The notes beneath the pieces are model-generated. The model saw only the letters and a list, made by a program, of their open reading frames with translations, was not told the DNA's origin and ran no database searches. Both the position numbers and the translations under genes were made by a program. A DNA stretch of 64,000 nucleotides from Apoderus coryli (Eukaryota; Arthropoda; Insecta; Coleoptera; Attelabidae), in the NCBI GenBank assembly GCA_911728435.2, contig OU452216.1, forward strand, positions 1,667,981 through 1,731,980, given 5' to 3'. This document shows, one piece after another, positions 1 through 12,200 of this stretch; the stretch's first letter is position 1; every line of letters begins with the position of its first letter.

Positions 1-929
1 CATTTAAAGACACTCGTAGAAAAATAATGTTTACAGCTCTAAATTCACCGATGAGCATCTTAAATGTTTTAAGTTAGTTAACTTAAGGGCGCAATATTAC
101 ACATTTGCTGACGACACAGTCTTACTATAAATATAGTGAAACTAACATGTACGAATTGGAAACATTGGTAAACGACGATCTGTCTACATATTTTGGATGG
201 CTATTGAATAATAAATTAGAAATAGATATTAACAAGACAAAGTACATGTTATTCAAGTAAGAAAATTAAAATATTCGAAATCCGATAGTATTTCTCAATG
301 GCGTCTATTTGGAAAAAGTTTCTTCAATTAAGTACCTACTTGGGGTTGATAATAGATGATATCCTACAGTGGAAAGATCATGTAGAATATATAACAAACA
401 AGATTACTCCAATGATAGGTGCAATATTTAGATGAGAAAATTACCTTCCAGAGAAAAGTAAAATGAATATATATATAACGCATTCTTTTTATCACATTTG
501 AGATACTTGTTGCCTGTATGGGGTACATGTGGTAGAATACTTTTTCACAAAATCGAGGTTTTACAAAATAGGATAATAAAAATACTTTTTAACTTTGAAC
601 GGCTTGCCCACACTACTACTATATACAGCACAATTAATCTGATTCCACTTGAGAACATTCTTAAGATTGAACCAAGTAAATATATCTATAGAGTAGTAAA
701 TAAAACACAGAAGTCAAATACACAAATTAGGTTTGCTCATAATGTTCACAGTCAATACACTCGAACGAGACAAAATATTTACCACGCCAATGTTAGAACT
801 AATAAAGGGTTATATGATCCCATTTACCAAGCATCAAGTATCTATAATAGTTTGCCCATGGAGTTAAGAGCAGCGAAAGCGTTTAGAGCTTTCAAAAAGA
901 TGTTGAGGACCGGCCTCGCCCCTATGTGA
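1..929 (+). pseudogene. Non-LTR retrotransposon reverse transcriptase remnant
   Basis: Decayed 3' part of a LINE reverse transcriptase. Around position 110 the frame reads F-A-D-D-T-V-L, the catalytic YADD-type motif, followed by a stretch like NKLEIDINKTKYMLF. An open stretch from about 498 to 929 carries the typical C-terminal thumb region (LPVWGT, LQNRIIKILF, LIPLENILKIEPSKY, IYNSLPMELR). Stops and frame changes between about 260 and 500 separate the two parts, so it is not functional. It resembles the CR1/Jockey group; the exact clade is not resolved. The 5' part lies outside the window. Confidence 0.8.
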
Positions 930-1068
930 GTTGCCTCTACCTCCTGCTTGTTGCCGTTTTCATTTTATCATTTTTTCTTTTTTTATCCAACATTTTCGGT
1001 TTTTTTGGTATTGTCATGATTATCTGTATGAATCGTATTACTTTTTTTTTGGTTTTGTTATTTTTGTA

Positions 1069-3673
1069 TACAGGGTTATTCACGATTTATGGCGCGGAAT
1101 ATTGTGGACAAACTACGTGACTTTCAAAAAGTTTCATTTGTTGGACGTATGGGCATCTACTATGGCTACTTTTTTAAATTGGTTTAGTATTATACAGGGT
1201 GTCCCAAATAGCCTAAAACTATCAAAGTTATGTGTTTTTAAATGGAATGCCCTGTATATTATTGCACTTTTAGATCCTCTGATCAAATTAAGTGTCTGTT
1301 TCATTAAGGTTTATAATACCTAAACCTTAAGGTTTTTTAAATAAATTTAATTTTCTCAAAATCTAGCCTCATTTTCATCTTTCAGATACTTAGGAACTAT
1401 TAAAGTCATGTTAGCGAAATGAACACTAAGGTGTAAAAATAGATCATATTTGATATTCCATTTGCAATCTTATACAGGGTGTCCAAAAATTAAAACTACT
1501 CAAATAAGAACTTTAAGTTGCTATAACTTCATTAATGTAAATGGAACGTCATATTTCTGAGCTTACCTATCAATGTACTTACTAATTACCTGTCGAATGG
1601 TATTAGGGTGTACTATAGCTAAGTCTGCGCGTTTTGGAAGAAAACTCCAAATAATTGTTTTGTACACCATTTGGTGTTTTTAAATAAACGTTTTAATATA
1701 TCTTAGTAGGCTATGGAATCAGAAATGTCAAATGATCTACAATTATTATAAAAGTCCTTATGAATTATTCTTAATTATGCATAAACAGCATTAATGGAAA
1801 TAAAATAGCACTGATAAATCTCTACCAAAATATTCATAACATGTGTTCGAAATGTTGACCGTCCATTTCCAGACACTTCGATATTCGTTTTTGAAAACTA
1901 CGGCTAACTCTGGTCAACATTTGTGGGGTAACAGTTTGAAATGCATCTCTTATGCGTATTTTCATATCGTGTGGTGTTGTTGGAGGCGTCTTGTAGACAA
2001 TTCCTTTCACGTATCCCCATAAAAAGAAATCCGGAGGAGTTAAATCGGGAGATCTGGGAGGCCAATTTTGAAATCCATTTCTTCCAATCCACCTGTTTTG
2101 AAAATTGGTATCCAAAAATTGCCGAACCTCGTGATGATAATGAGGCGGAGCTCCATCTAATTGAAACCACATGGTTTTTCTCCTGTTTAAAGGAATTTCT
2201 TCTAATAATACAGGAAGTTGGTGTAGTAGAAAATCGAGAAACATCATACCATTTAAAGATCCCTCAAAAAATAGGGTCCTATTAAATATGGGCCGAATGT
2301 TCCACCCCACACATTAATGGACCACCTATTTTGATTGCTGATGATTCTGTATTCATGGGGATTTGAGTCAGAAGAATAATGGTAGTTGTGTCTGTTCACG
2401 AGGCCATTGTTCTGAAATGTACATTCGTCACTAAATAACACATTATTAAAAAAATGTTTCATTTGCTGCCACTTTATCTAACACCCACATGCAAAATTCA
2501 ATTCTATTGTCAAAATCATTTCCATAAAGCTCTTGACAAAGCTGAATTTTATAAGCATGAAATCTATGTTTTTTTAGGCACTCGTGAAATACTTGCCTGA
2601 CTAATATTGGTGTTGTCGGATATGTGATTTTGACTAATATTAGGATTTTCGATAACTGAACCAACTATAGCAAAAATAGTTTCTTCATTTTCGGTGACAG
2701 GTTTTCTTTTCACGTATTTCTTGTAGCTAACACTTCCAGTTTCCTTAAACTGATTTAATAGTCTCTCAAAAGCAGCTAGTCTTGGATGTTTTCGTATGGG
2801 AAACCTTTCAGCATAAACTCGAGAAGCCAATAAAGAATTTTGATGACATTCTCCAAGGATCAATATCATATCAATACGTTCTTCTTTTGAATAAATAATC
2901 TTCATTTTAACAAAACAACACCAAAACTAACAATTGTACATCAATAATAACACTAGTAAAGCATGAACAGTACATTAAATTGACAGATAAAATAATTTAT
3001 TTGACATTTCTGATTCCATAGGCGACTAGATACATTAAAACATTTATTTAAAAACACCAAATGGTGTACAAATCAATTATTTGGCGTTTTCTGCCAAAAC
3101 CCATAGACTTAGCTATAGTACACCCTAATACCATTCGACAGGTAATTAGTAAGTACATTGATAGGTAAGCTCAGAAATATGACGTTCTATTTACATTAAT
3201 GAAGTTATAGCAACTTAAAGTTCTTATTCGAGTAGTTTTAATTTTTGGACACCCTGTATAAGATTGCAAGTTTATTGCAAATGGAGTATCAAATGTGATC
3301 TATTTTTACACTTTAGTGTTCATTTCGTCAACATGACTTTAATAGTTCCTAAGTATTTGAAAGATGAAAATGAGGCTAGATTTTGAGAAAATTCAATTTA
3401 TTTAAAAAACCTTAAGGTTTAGGTATTATAAACCTTAATAAAACAGACACTTAATTTGATCAGAGGATCTAAAAGTGCAATAATATACAGGGCATTCCAT
3501 TTAAAAAAACATAACTTTGATACTTTTATGTTATTTGGGACACCCTGTATAATACTAAACCAATTTTAAAAAGTAGCCATAGTAGATGCCCACATGTCCA
3601 ACAAATGAAACTTTTTAAAAATCACGTAGTTTGTCCACAATATTCCGCGCCATAAATCGTGAATAACCCTGTA
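1069..3673 (-). mobile_element. Tc1/mariner-type transposon with long, concentric inverted repeats
   Basis: Both ends read TACAGGGTTATTC inward and are flanked by TA. Inverted arms of about 660-675 bp (1069-1733 and 2998-3673) match closely. Inside each arm further TACAGGGTGT starts occur at matching places: 1193 pairs with 3549 and 1473 pairs with 3258, so three nested pairs of ends exist. The centre holds a broken transposase on the minus strand. Inference: either successive insertions of related elements, or growth of the termini by capture. Confidence 0.85.
1834..2905 (-). pseudogene. Tc1/mariner-family transposase, frameshifted
   Basis: Reading from 2905 down: an N-terminal helix-turn-helix region (YSKEERIDMILILGE, ERFPIRKHP, ETGSVSYKKY; the DUF4817-type N-terminus common in insect elements), then a middle part (HRFHAYKIQLCQELY), then the DDE-type core. 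First catalytic D in VLFSDECTF, second in QLDGAPPHY, third in SPDLTPPDFFLWG, with 41 residues between the second and third, hence DD41D-like. The parts lie in different frames, with breaks near 2570-2600, 2455 (an A/T run) and 2280-2310. About 350 residues in total, normal for the family, but dead. Confidence 0.85.
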
Positions 3674-5356
3674 TATGCATAAATATTATTCAGCATATTA
3701 TGATGATTTGTGTATAGGTGTGAGCACTGTTGATTTGGTTCTGTAAACCTATTCTTGAGACCAGTGTTGCCTTCAAACACTGTTTAAAGAATTTTGTAAC
3801 TATGTGTTTGTAAAACAGGAAGTATTTGAATAAATATTTGATAATTGGTACAAGTAAAATTGATCCACAACTACAAACTATTGTCTCATCTCATTAGTGT
3901 TTTTTTGTTTTACTGTGATTAGTAAGATTCATTTCAATTATTTGTTAGTTATTAATATGCTTAAGCTTAGATAATTAAGTTAAGTTTTACCTTGCAACTA
4001 AATAAGACAGAGTAAATATCATTTTCAGTTTTCTTCATCAAATGTATAAAAAAATGACAAAATATTACTATTTGACGTGACGAATCTTATTGTAAACAAA
4101 ACTGAAGACATAACGGATACATTTAATTTGACGCGAATGCTCAAAATGTCTACTTTGTGGGCAAGAAATGTATCGATATATTCGATTCAATCTCAATCTC
4201 AATTTCTTTTTTTTTTTTTTGAGCTATTGCCTCTAGGACTAGGTCTATTGGCCGCTTATCGAATTTGTAAATGAAAAATAATTTCACTAAGTTTGAACCA
4301 AAATGTAAAAAGTCATTAATTTTCATTTGGAACAGATTCCTACCTCTGTTGGCCTTATAGTCTTGGGCGTTTATATCGCCAGGATTCTTCACAGTCTTGT
4401 GGCACTATTGCACTCTCCAACCATCGAATTAATAAACGAACACGTATTTATTATTGCATTTATTTTTTGAAAAATCAATATATAAATATAATAACATAAC
4501 TAATTATTACTATTATTATTAAAAAAACATTCCTAAATAAAGTTGATCAATCAGTCTTGGAAGAACAACTAATTATCTATTAATAAACTAGCTAATTACA
4601 AATATTGTACTAATTAAAAACTAAATAATGAAACGGCATCTAATAAACTATGACGAACCAACAGTTTTATCCAACGGCTTCTTAAAATTCTCAATAAACT
4701 TAATAATTTGGCTTCGGTAGCGCATTAGTCAACAATTCCTCTTGTTCGCTTTTCTGATATTTTACAAAATCGTTAGTTCTGAATGGTGATTTTGTAACTG
4801 CGTCCGTTCCGCTGTTAAATTCGTTTTAGCTTCTAAAAGTCGTTCTTTCTCTTAACTTAATTGGCATAATTGAAATTATTTTTTTTTTATATTTTCGAAA
4901 ATCAAAACTAAAGAAATTAATTTATGTCTGGCGAATTGAGAGTTTAAGAAAATGCACTTGATAGAAAAATGGATTGATTAATTTGTTGTAAACATTCTAA
5001 ACTAAAAAATCACATTGTTTCTTGCTCGTAATAGTAGTAAGCGCTTGCAATAATTTAAAAAATACGCTTTGAACGACTTGGTGGTATAATTAGAAAGGGG
5101 AAAACACCGAATTCAAGCTTTTAGTCTTAAACAATGGTTGAATTAAAATAAAAAAAACCAAGACATATACAAAGTGTTTCCGACTTAAATGTACGTATGC
5201 CAAATCATTGCGTTAAGTGACGTTTGTAATCTTTAACATTTATAACAAATTAATAATGATCCTCACATACACATGCAAAAACAACAAGACGTCGACCACA
5301 AGAAGTACTGTCGACAGAAACATCTCCGCTGTGATTGTGTGTATTATGGTTCTAAC
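3674..5356. other. AT-rich stretch, no gene recognised
   Basis: No coding region, RNA gene or paired terminal repeat is recognised. It should contain intron and possibly further 3' exons of the minus-strand PHF21-like gene, but I could not find an acceptor in the right phase followed by a PHF21-like C-terminus. A poly-T run lies at 4206-4220. An apparent exon near 4340-4400 was examined and rejected. Confidence 0.5.
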
Positions 5357-5536
5357 CTGAAACGTCTGCTGTTGTCACATATGAAACACTTATACCAGAT
5401 GGGACATTTCTTACGCCAACAGTAAGTTTATCCTTTCCAATACAACGTGGACAATGTCGTGGTGTGTGGGTTAGTGGCGGATTATCGCAGCTAGTGTGGA
5501 ATGCATTCGTACAGCTCTCGCATTTGGATAAAACAC
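5357..5536 (-). CDS. PHF21A/BHC80-like protein, exon 3 (second half of PHD finger)
   Basis: Bounded by acceptor tttgtttttag before 5536 and donor gttagaacc after 5357. It enters in phase 1, joining the last base of the 6669-7347 exon, and leaves in phase 1, so at least one further exon is needed. It encodes residues about 310-369: the second zinc pair C315/C318, H323, C326 and the last pair C338/C341, giving C-x2-C-x12-C-x2-C-x4-H-x2-C-x11-C-x2-C across the splice junction. This is a C4HC3 PHD finger. In the PHF21 family this finger reads unmethylated H3K4 in LSD1-CoREST type complexes; that role is family knowledge. The following coiled coil expected for the family is not in the window. Confidence 0.85.
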
Positions 5537-5943
5537 CTAAAAACAAATTATTATAAGGCTATTAACATAAATGCGGTGTGTGAAATTGAAGATAGCGCAG
5601 GATATATTAGAAAATTGACGTTTTCAAAAAATTGGTATACCCACATAGCTCTAAAACCAGAATCAGCTAAAAATGATTTACGAAATATCGTTGGTTATTA
5701 ATTGTGTGTAATGTTATTTGAAGATAGGTCAAAGTATTTAGATACATCTTGAAAATTTTTCAGATACAAATCGTATAATATTGAAGGTTGCTTAAATTGT
5801 TTTTAGTGCTAGTGCCGGAAAAATGTACATACATATCAATCTATAAAACTAACTCAGCCATAGCTTCTCGCTTGATTTACTCTGTTACTGATATCAAGAT
5901 ACTTAGAGAGTATAAATGAATATATCCCCAAAAATAAATAATA

Positions 5944-6331
5944 GGTGACAACAAAATATTTCTGGCGACATCTAGTGTGATCAGTCAATATGGCCGGTGA
6001 AACACAGTTCACAAACGATGGCCGGACAAGAAGTAACAACTCCATTAAATCATATTGCCAACACTAGATACGCCCGAATTCCCTGGCGGGAGGCTTTATT
6101 TACGAATTGCTTCTTACATAAAGTAACAAGACTTTTAAATATGTTGGAAATTTGTTTCACATTACCATGCTTTCACCAGACGGGCCGTGGAAATTTGTGT
6201 CACACTGCCTGTCGATCACCACTGATGAATTGTGGATCAACGAAACGGCACGTCTGATGAAAGCATGGTAGTGTGAAACAAATTTCCAGCATAACTAAAA
6301 GTCTTGTTACTTTATGTACCAAGCAATTTGT
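5944..6331. mobile_element. Hammerhead-bearing short retroelement, family A, head-to-head copy
   Basis: Left part (about 5944-6188) is family A sequence on the minus strand and ends within the 3' half of a hammerhead motif; the right part (6189-6331) is on the plus strand with a full but damaged motif at 6217-6260. Both arms share the stretch around GCATGGTAGTGTGAAAC and the CTTGTTACTTTATGTA segment. The 12-mer AAATAAATAATA occurs on both sides (5932-5943 and 6332-6343) and may be the target duplication, although AT-richness and overlap with the element's own AAATAAA make this uncertain. It sits in the second intron of the PHF21-like gene. Confidence 0.6.
6217..6260 (+). ncRNA. Hammerhead ribozyme motif, family A, damaged
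   Basis: Core CTGATGA (6222-6228) and GAAA (6242-6245) are intact and the cleavage triplet is GTC ending at 6254. Stem II is ATTG with CAAC, losing the first G-C pair but keeping two U-A pairs and one G-C. Stem I CACCA with TGATG has one mismatch. Probably inactive. Confidence 0.65.
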
Positions 6332-6668
6332 AAATAAATAATACGGTCTCTCGTTTTATTTATGACACATCCTTTTATTAAAATTGGTGGACAACGCTAT
6401 TTGGAGATAGCTCTATATAAATGAACATAATATTTTGAAACCTAAGCTGGTCAAGATAATTTGGTGGAATTATAACTAATTCAAGCAAATCAAAGAATAA
6501 TAATTGATGAATATCTCATAGATATTTATCATAGATTGGCTGTTTAGTATATTAACTACCTGCGGTGTAGGATCGCTACTCAGTAAAGTAGGATTACAGG
6601 ATTAAATATTATGCTTGCCAGTCTCATTCTCCTCAATCTACATACATAGAAAAATCAAAGAAACTTAC

Positions 6669-7347
6669 CAGGTTGCTTGCTTATAACGCACATCTTACAA
6701 TCTGCCGAACTACTACCAGGTTCGATAATCAATCCACTCGGTAAATTCTGAAGGTTCGTGAATGACGTATACAATGATTTCGCGTTATCATTAACAGCAG
6801 TAGGACCTTCCAAAACACCCTCTGCTTTAACCATAGCGCTGTTACCGCTACCGTGTGTTTTTAGTGATCTAGATGGCTTTGCTGTCAAACTACTAGCTGG
6901 GGATGGAGGTGATTGAGATTTCTGACGTTTTCGTGTGGCTTGACGCTTATTTGCTGAGGAGATTGTACGCTTACGTTTCTGACATTTGTTAGAACTCACT
7001 AGTTGTGTATTCAAATCCCTTTCTTTTCGATACGCGTATTTTGGATTGGCGGTACTTCGACGTTTTCTCCCATCCCGTTTCTTTTCCATCTCCTTTTCGA
7101 TCTCCTTGAATTCCTCATGCGGGACCAGTCCAAGAAAACCCAGAAACTTCACCTGCGTAATATCGTGTGGCAACACTGGTTGACGCTCTGGTTGCGGTAT
7201 TGGAGTTATTGAATTTCGGCCACTTGCAATTTCAGTAGCACTTTTAACAATTTTAGCTTTTCCTTTTTTTTGGATGTTTCTGGATTTCGATCTTTCCTTC
7301 TTAATATCGTCATTGTCGGCTTCAACTTTGGATTTCTGATACAGCCC
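6669..7347 (-). CDS. PHF21A/BHC80-like protein, exon 2
   Basis: Acceptor acattttag precedes 7347 (enters in phase 0) and donor gtaagtttct follows 6669 (leaves in phase 1). The 679-base exon is open throughout and encodes residues 84-309: a basic, low-complexity region; the segment FLGFLGLVPHEEF (about 151-163) followed by an acidic/basic helix; the motif RKRRSTANPKY (about 177-187), which I recognise from PHF21A/BHC80; a lysine/arginine-rich nuclear-type stretch; a serine-rich linker; and the first zinc pair of the PHD finger, C300 and C303. Correct joining of the finger across the next intron supports the model. Nuclear chromatin protein by family membership. The 5' boundary comes from the splice consensus, since no methionine is needed here. 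Confidence 0.85.
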
Positions 7348-9050
7348 CTAAAATGTTGTCAAATTTATTGGATTAATAGAGCAGAATAATAGTAAAATCG
7401 GTACAAAAATAATAATTATTGTGGACGTTATCCATTAGAATAGAAAGTTGTCACAGAAACCAGTGCTGTTGATTGTTGGACGTAGGTACGTAATCAAGAA
7501 GCGCTCTTATTGCATATTGATAAGTCAGAATTTACAATTGTATGAAAATGTTTGCAATCAAAGTTTTCAAAGTCAGTTTTAAAATGAGAAATAGTGGAAG
7601 ATGAAAAATTAGGGAATCCCTTCAGAAAATTACAGCTTCATGGAACCTTATGTACATTTCAGACCTGACCAGGGATTTAATAAATTGGATTAATCTTCGA
7701 GAATCAATAAAGTGTTTCAAAGCTACCTACTGCTTTTATTTAAGCCCGTAGACAAATATCGTACTACGAAAAAACCAACTGCTATTTCTATATATTAGTT
7801 TTGGATGAATCCGTAGAATTTGTGTTGTTTTTAATTCAAATAAATTTCCTTTTAGTGAGATTCAATTATACAAGAAGTGTGAATAAGTTTTCGTAGGTAC
7901 CAACAGAGCCTAACGTATAAACAGTCAGCCTTAAAATTGTATACCTAGGTATAGGTATAAAATAGATAAATTGCAATACATCCTTAATTTATAATAATAA
8001 AACCATTATTGTTATAATTTATAGTAATTAAAATTATTGTATTTTATAAAAATATTTAAAATTAAAAAATCCCGCCATATTGTCTTCTTCCGAGAATAAA
8101 ACAACAAGTAGTATCTATAAGATTTCATTGCAAGACATGATAACGACATTTTTATGAATAAAAAGGATACCGTAAGAATTGTATTTTATATTATAATCAA
8201 GAGCCGAAAGAATAAAATTTAATTAAATCATCTGGGTCATCAAGTTTGAAATCTTCTTCGTATCTCGAAGGATTCTGACGTGTAAAAACCACTTTAAAAA
8301 TAATATTGCAGGGTAAGTTATGTCACGTGACACATGTCTATAGGTATATCCAAGTTTTTAATATGTAGTTGTCTTAATTTTTAACTTTTTTTTAAGACAT
8401 TTGAATGACTCAAAGTAATTAATAAATTAATTCATAATTATTAAAAAATAATATTTTCCACTCCGCTTGATGTAATTTTGTATTACCTATATTTTTAGCT
8501 TATACCTACTTATTACACAAGAACAACTTCAAAAAGTACTTTATTGCTTAAAATTATTAGGTAGAACGAAAACTGAAAACCTGATGATATGTTAATAATA
8601 AAATATATCATATGATAGATACCCAAACATATTCTGATGCCGCAATAATAAAATACGCATCTATGACAAGTATTGATTATTATTTGCCCATTTATTTCTT
8701 TCTCAGTACAACATTTTATTCTGTACGCGGTTTTTTAAATTTAGTTGAAATTTTTGTGCTTTTTGAAGTTATTAAAAATCGCCTTTCTCACATGAATGTT
8801 TTACGCACAATAATTGTGAGTAGTGACGAAAGAATTTTTTTGCAAAACCTGCTACTCTGCATTCAATCAGTTAAGTGCCGAACTATAGCGATTTCTCTTG
8901 AATAATTTTAAATAACAGCTAAAAACTTGTTTAAACCATATATTCTAATTCTTTGAGAGAATAATGGTTAGTAACGTGAAGGTTTATCAAGCAATATCTG
9001 ATTATTTTCACAAATGATGAACAAATATTACAAATTTTTATGAAACTTAC
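7348..9050 (-). other. Intron 1 of the PHF21-like gene, nothing recognised
   Basis: AT-rich, with gtaagtttca at the donor end (9050) and acattttag at the acceptor end (7348). A 97-codon open frame at 8612-8905 on the plus strand has no recognisable features and is taken as chance. No terminal repeats were found. Confidence 0.6.
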
Positions 9051-9299
9051 CCTATTTTCGCCATCAAAATCATCCAAAAATGCTAATTCGTCCCCAAACA
9101 ATTCGTCTGGTGAATTTCTTCGTGACCTTCTCAATCTTGCTTGTCTCACAGGATTTTTTCTGACTATATCCGTCATTGCTGCATTTTTCTTCTTGTTCTC
9201 TGATTTATTCATTTGCTTTGGGATACTTTTGATATCTAACGTATTTTGTGTAGCAAATGAATGTAAAGGCAGCACTAAAGGTATCGGTGTATTACTCAT
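9051..9299 (-). CDS. PHF21A/BHC80-like protein, first coding exon
   Basis: Starts at the ATG at 9299-9297 and runs 83 codons to donor GG/gtaagtttc at 9050, leaving in phase 0, which fits the next exon's start. The encoded N-terminus has a short hydrophobic lead (MSNTPIPLVLPLHSF), then a basic stretch with KNPVRQARLRRSRRNS, then an acidic patch (DELFGDELAFLDDFDG). No signal peptide or membrane segment is convincing; the basic stretch suits a nuclear protein. I chose this ATG because it is the first in the open frame and the exon joins in phase with the next. Further upstream non-coding exons cannot be excluded. Confidence 0.75.
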
Positions 9300-9987
9300 T
9301 ATTATTATTCTTTAACACTTTAGATTTTAAACTGCTTAACAGTTAATGTTTTTGAAAATGTCTGGATATAACGATTCTATATTTTATAAAAATATATATA
9401 CAGGTCGGTACGTTGTTTCTATAATACTGAAATTTGGCAGATACAACCACAATATTTATTAGTTTCACAGGTAACAAGAGTATATGGGTTGGGTAAGTAC
9501 CTAAATGTAACTTACATATAATCTCATACAAATTTGGCAGGTCAGATGGCATCAAATAGAGATTAAGGAAAAGGTTTAATTTTATGAATAGGTTTAGGTA
9601 GATATTGTTATGTTATTTAACTATCTCTTTCCTATAGGTAAAAGTTAGGTAGTTACCATGGTCGGGCCATAGATATAAAACAGCAAAGTTGATTTTATAT
9701 CCAGGCCAAAAAATGGGGCACGAGCCATTTGGACAATGGGGCACGAGCCCCCATAGTCAAATAGCTATGACGGCGGAGCCCCAATAGTGATTTTGGTATT
9801 TATGTATACTCATCCCCAGTTTCACAGCAAATGTTTTCGTTAAGAACAATTAATTAGAGCTCTATACTTGGAACCACCTGAAACAATAATTTTCAGAGTT
9901 CTTTAAAGGTATAAAATTATTTTTCACCATTCGGAGTTTTTCGGGACTTTACGAAGATTCAAACCTATTTACGGTCTAATATGACAC
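9300..9987. other. Region upstream of the PHF21-like gene
   Basis: Expected to hold the 5' UTR and promoter of the minus-strand gene; no TATA box or other site is clear enough to call. The phrase GGGGCACGAGCC occurs twice at about 9715-9750, and a related GAGCCCCCATAGT segment recurs at about 11176, beyond the next fold-back repeat. Confidence 0.4.
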
Positions 9988-10733
9988 AGCAAAGACTGAG
10001 CCGTTTTCGAAAATTCTTGGAAAAACGATTTTTTGCGATTTATTTTTGACATTATTTTTCTCGATATAAAAAAATAAAAAGTATTTTCTCATTGTTACTT
10101 TTTGAGGAGAAAAAGACAGGGTTTACAAATTTTCACTACGACGTTCCGTTTTTGAAAACCCATCATCAACTTGTTATTTTTTTCATTACAGCCCTGGATT
10201 TTTTATTGTGAAATTTAAAGGCATTTTCAATTAAAAATAGACGGTATAGTACACGTAATGGTGTAAACAAGTTTCCAGTGTTTTTAGCTCTTATTTAAAA
10301 TTATTCAAGAAAAATCGCCATAGTTTGGTACCTACTTATTTTGCGTAAAACATTCATCTGAGAAAGGCGTTTTTTATTAACCTCAAAAAGCAAAAAAAAT
10401 TTCAACACCTAAAAACACTGAAAACTTGTTTAAACCATTGCATCTGATATACCACCTATTTTTGAATTGAAAATGGCTTTAAATTGTACAATAAAAAATC
10501 CAGGGCCGTATTGAAAAAAAAAACAAGTTAATGATGATTTTTAAAAACGAGACGTCGTCATAGTGAAAATTTGTGGACGCTATCTTTTTCTCCTCAAAAA
10601 GTAACAATAAAAAAGGGCTGGATATAAAAACATGAAATTTTTATATCTGAAAAAATAATGTCAGAAATATATAAAAACAAAATCCCAGAAAATTATTTTT
10701 TTAAAAAATTCTCGAAAACGGCTAAAGTTACTT
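9988..10733. repeat. Fold-back (palindromic) repeat
   Basis: Arms of about 325 bp (9988-10310 and 10400-10733) are inverted copies: the left starts near GAGCCGTTTTCGA and the right ends near TCGAAAACGGCTAAAG. Both contain CTCAAAAAGTAACAAT/ATTGTTACTTTTTGAG and CCAGGGC-type segments. No coding capacity; MITE-like. The terminal bases are not defined precisely. Confidence 0.7.
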
Positions 10734-11566
10734 TACTTTTGAAAACACCATTTAAAAAGTGTTTAAATTGTGTAATTTTGTGTATAACTCCTATTGATTC
10801 CAATGCTATCCAATTCTTATCTTGGACGCAGTGTATATTATATAGTTTATATTGACATATTATGTTACTATTGTAGTATAGGTATGATTATTAAGGTTTA
10901 AAACTAAAACTGTAATTAGAGTTTTTTTGCTTTTGTCATTTTTAGGCATGGTTTTTATTATTTTCGTTTTTTGTATTTATGAAAGATTTTAATTTATTGA
11001 GTTTTCTTTCGGGTACAAAAATATTGAGTTCCCATTTATTTATTTTTATATTAAACTTTTGTTTTTTTTTTATGCTAATTTATTTATGTTAATTTTATTG
11101 TTTTCTAATGTACCTGCTCTGTAATTGGATTTGTTTTTGGCCAGGTAGATGTAATCCAAAAAAATATATGATATAGCCCTGAGCCCCCATAGTAATTTTG
11201 AAGTTACGGCGCCCCTGCATGCTATTACATGTTTTGATCTGTTGGTTTTTAAATATTTTATTACCCTGGCTAGCTTATGATATTGATGAACTATCCTTTC
11301 GAGTGTTATTGCATCAACACTATCGGTAGCAGGTACTACTTTTATTACTGTTATGGTAAATCTACCTAATGTGAATAACAAGGGTGATTCATTCTGAGTG
11401 GGCTATTGAAAATTTTTCGGAACTACAAAAGGTAGGTGGTACCAATGTTTATGAAGCTTAAGGGTTCGGCATTATATTACCATACTCTGTTAAATGTACC
11501 TAATATGAATAAATATGTTATGTCGGTAGATTTTTATGGTATTTCCAATTTGGTCATAATGACCTA
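10734..11566. other. AT-rich intergenic stretch
   Basis: No gene, RNA gene or terminal repeat recognised apart from the GAGCCCCCATAGT segment near 11176, shared with about 9745. Confidence 0.5.
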
Positions 11567-12105
11567 TACCGGGTGTCCCACCCGGAAGGGATTCGATCGA
11601 TTATGGAGAAACTCCACTGTGGAACAATCTGAAAATCTGGTGTGGTACTTAGATCGACAGGACCAATTCGCCTAAAATGTTTTCAAGAATCTAGCACTTC
11701 CGGTTATACCGGATATAGGTGTCAACTTCCATATTTCAAATACGACCCTATATAAATTAATTTTTTTTTGGATTCTCCTTGTAATTTTAAACATATTCCA
11801 TACATAATATGTTATACCTATCGCCTGTCGTTTTCGAAATATTTGAAATTTTATGTCAAAAATGACGTTTTCAGAATAAAGAATAACAATTTTTTATTAT
11901 ATGGAAGCTAAATAATTTACATAGGGTCGCATTTGAAATAAGGAAGTTGACACCCATTTCCGGTATAACCGGAAGTGCTAGAATTTTGAAAACATTTTAG
12001 CCGAATTGCTTCTGTCGACTTAAGTACTACACCAGATTTTCAGATTCGTCCACACTGTAGTTTCTCCATAATCGATCGAATCCCTTCCCGGTGGGACACC
12101 CGGTA
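11567..12105. mobile_element. MITE with TACCGGGTGTCCCACC ends
   Basis: Terminal inverted repeats start TACCGGGTGTCCCACC and are flanked by TA on both sides. Arms of about 200 bp match (for example ATTCGATCGATTATGGAG on the left and its complement on the right), as do the interior ACCGGAAGTGCTAG-type segments. No open frame. A half copy of the same family lies at 23581-23885. The TA target suggests Tc1/mariner mobilisation. Confidence 0.85.
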
Positions 12106-12200
12106 TATGAATGTGGACTGTGGAAATCGTTTGTACAGGTCAATATTTTGTGTTAAGTTGCCGATTTTTGCCACAAGAAATAAACAAACAGGGTGACCTA

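Noticed and set aside
4150..4392. Possible exon of the PHF21-like gene (minus strand, before donor-like gtaggaat)
   Set aside because: No acceptor gives the required phase without a stop, and the product does not resemble the family's C-terminal coiled coil.
4340..4500. End of an LTR retrotransposon
   Set aside because: No paired LTR, primer-binding site or retroviral-type protein is visible anywhere near.
8612..8905. 97-codon plus-strand open frame in an intron
   Set aside because: No motif, AT-rich composition and no conserved pattern; likely chance.
9715..11215. Single element bounded by GAGCCCCCATAGT copies
   Set aside because: The copies are in direct orientation, short and diverged, with no target duplication; could be chance or an older repeat.
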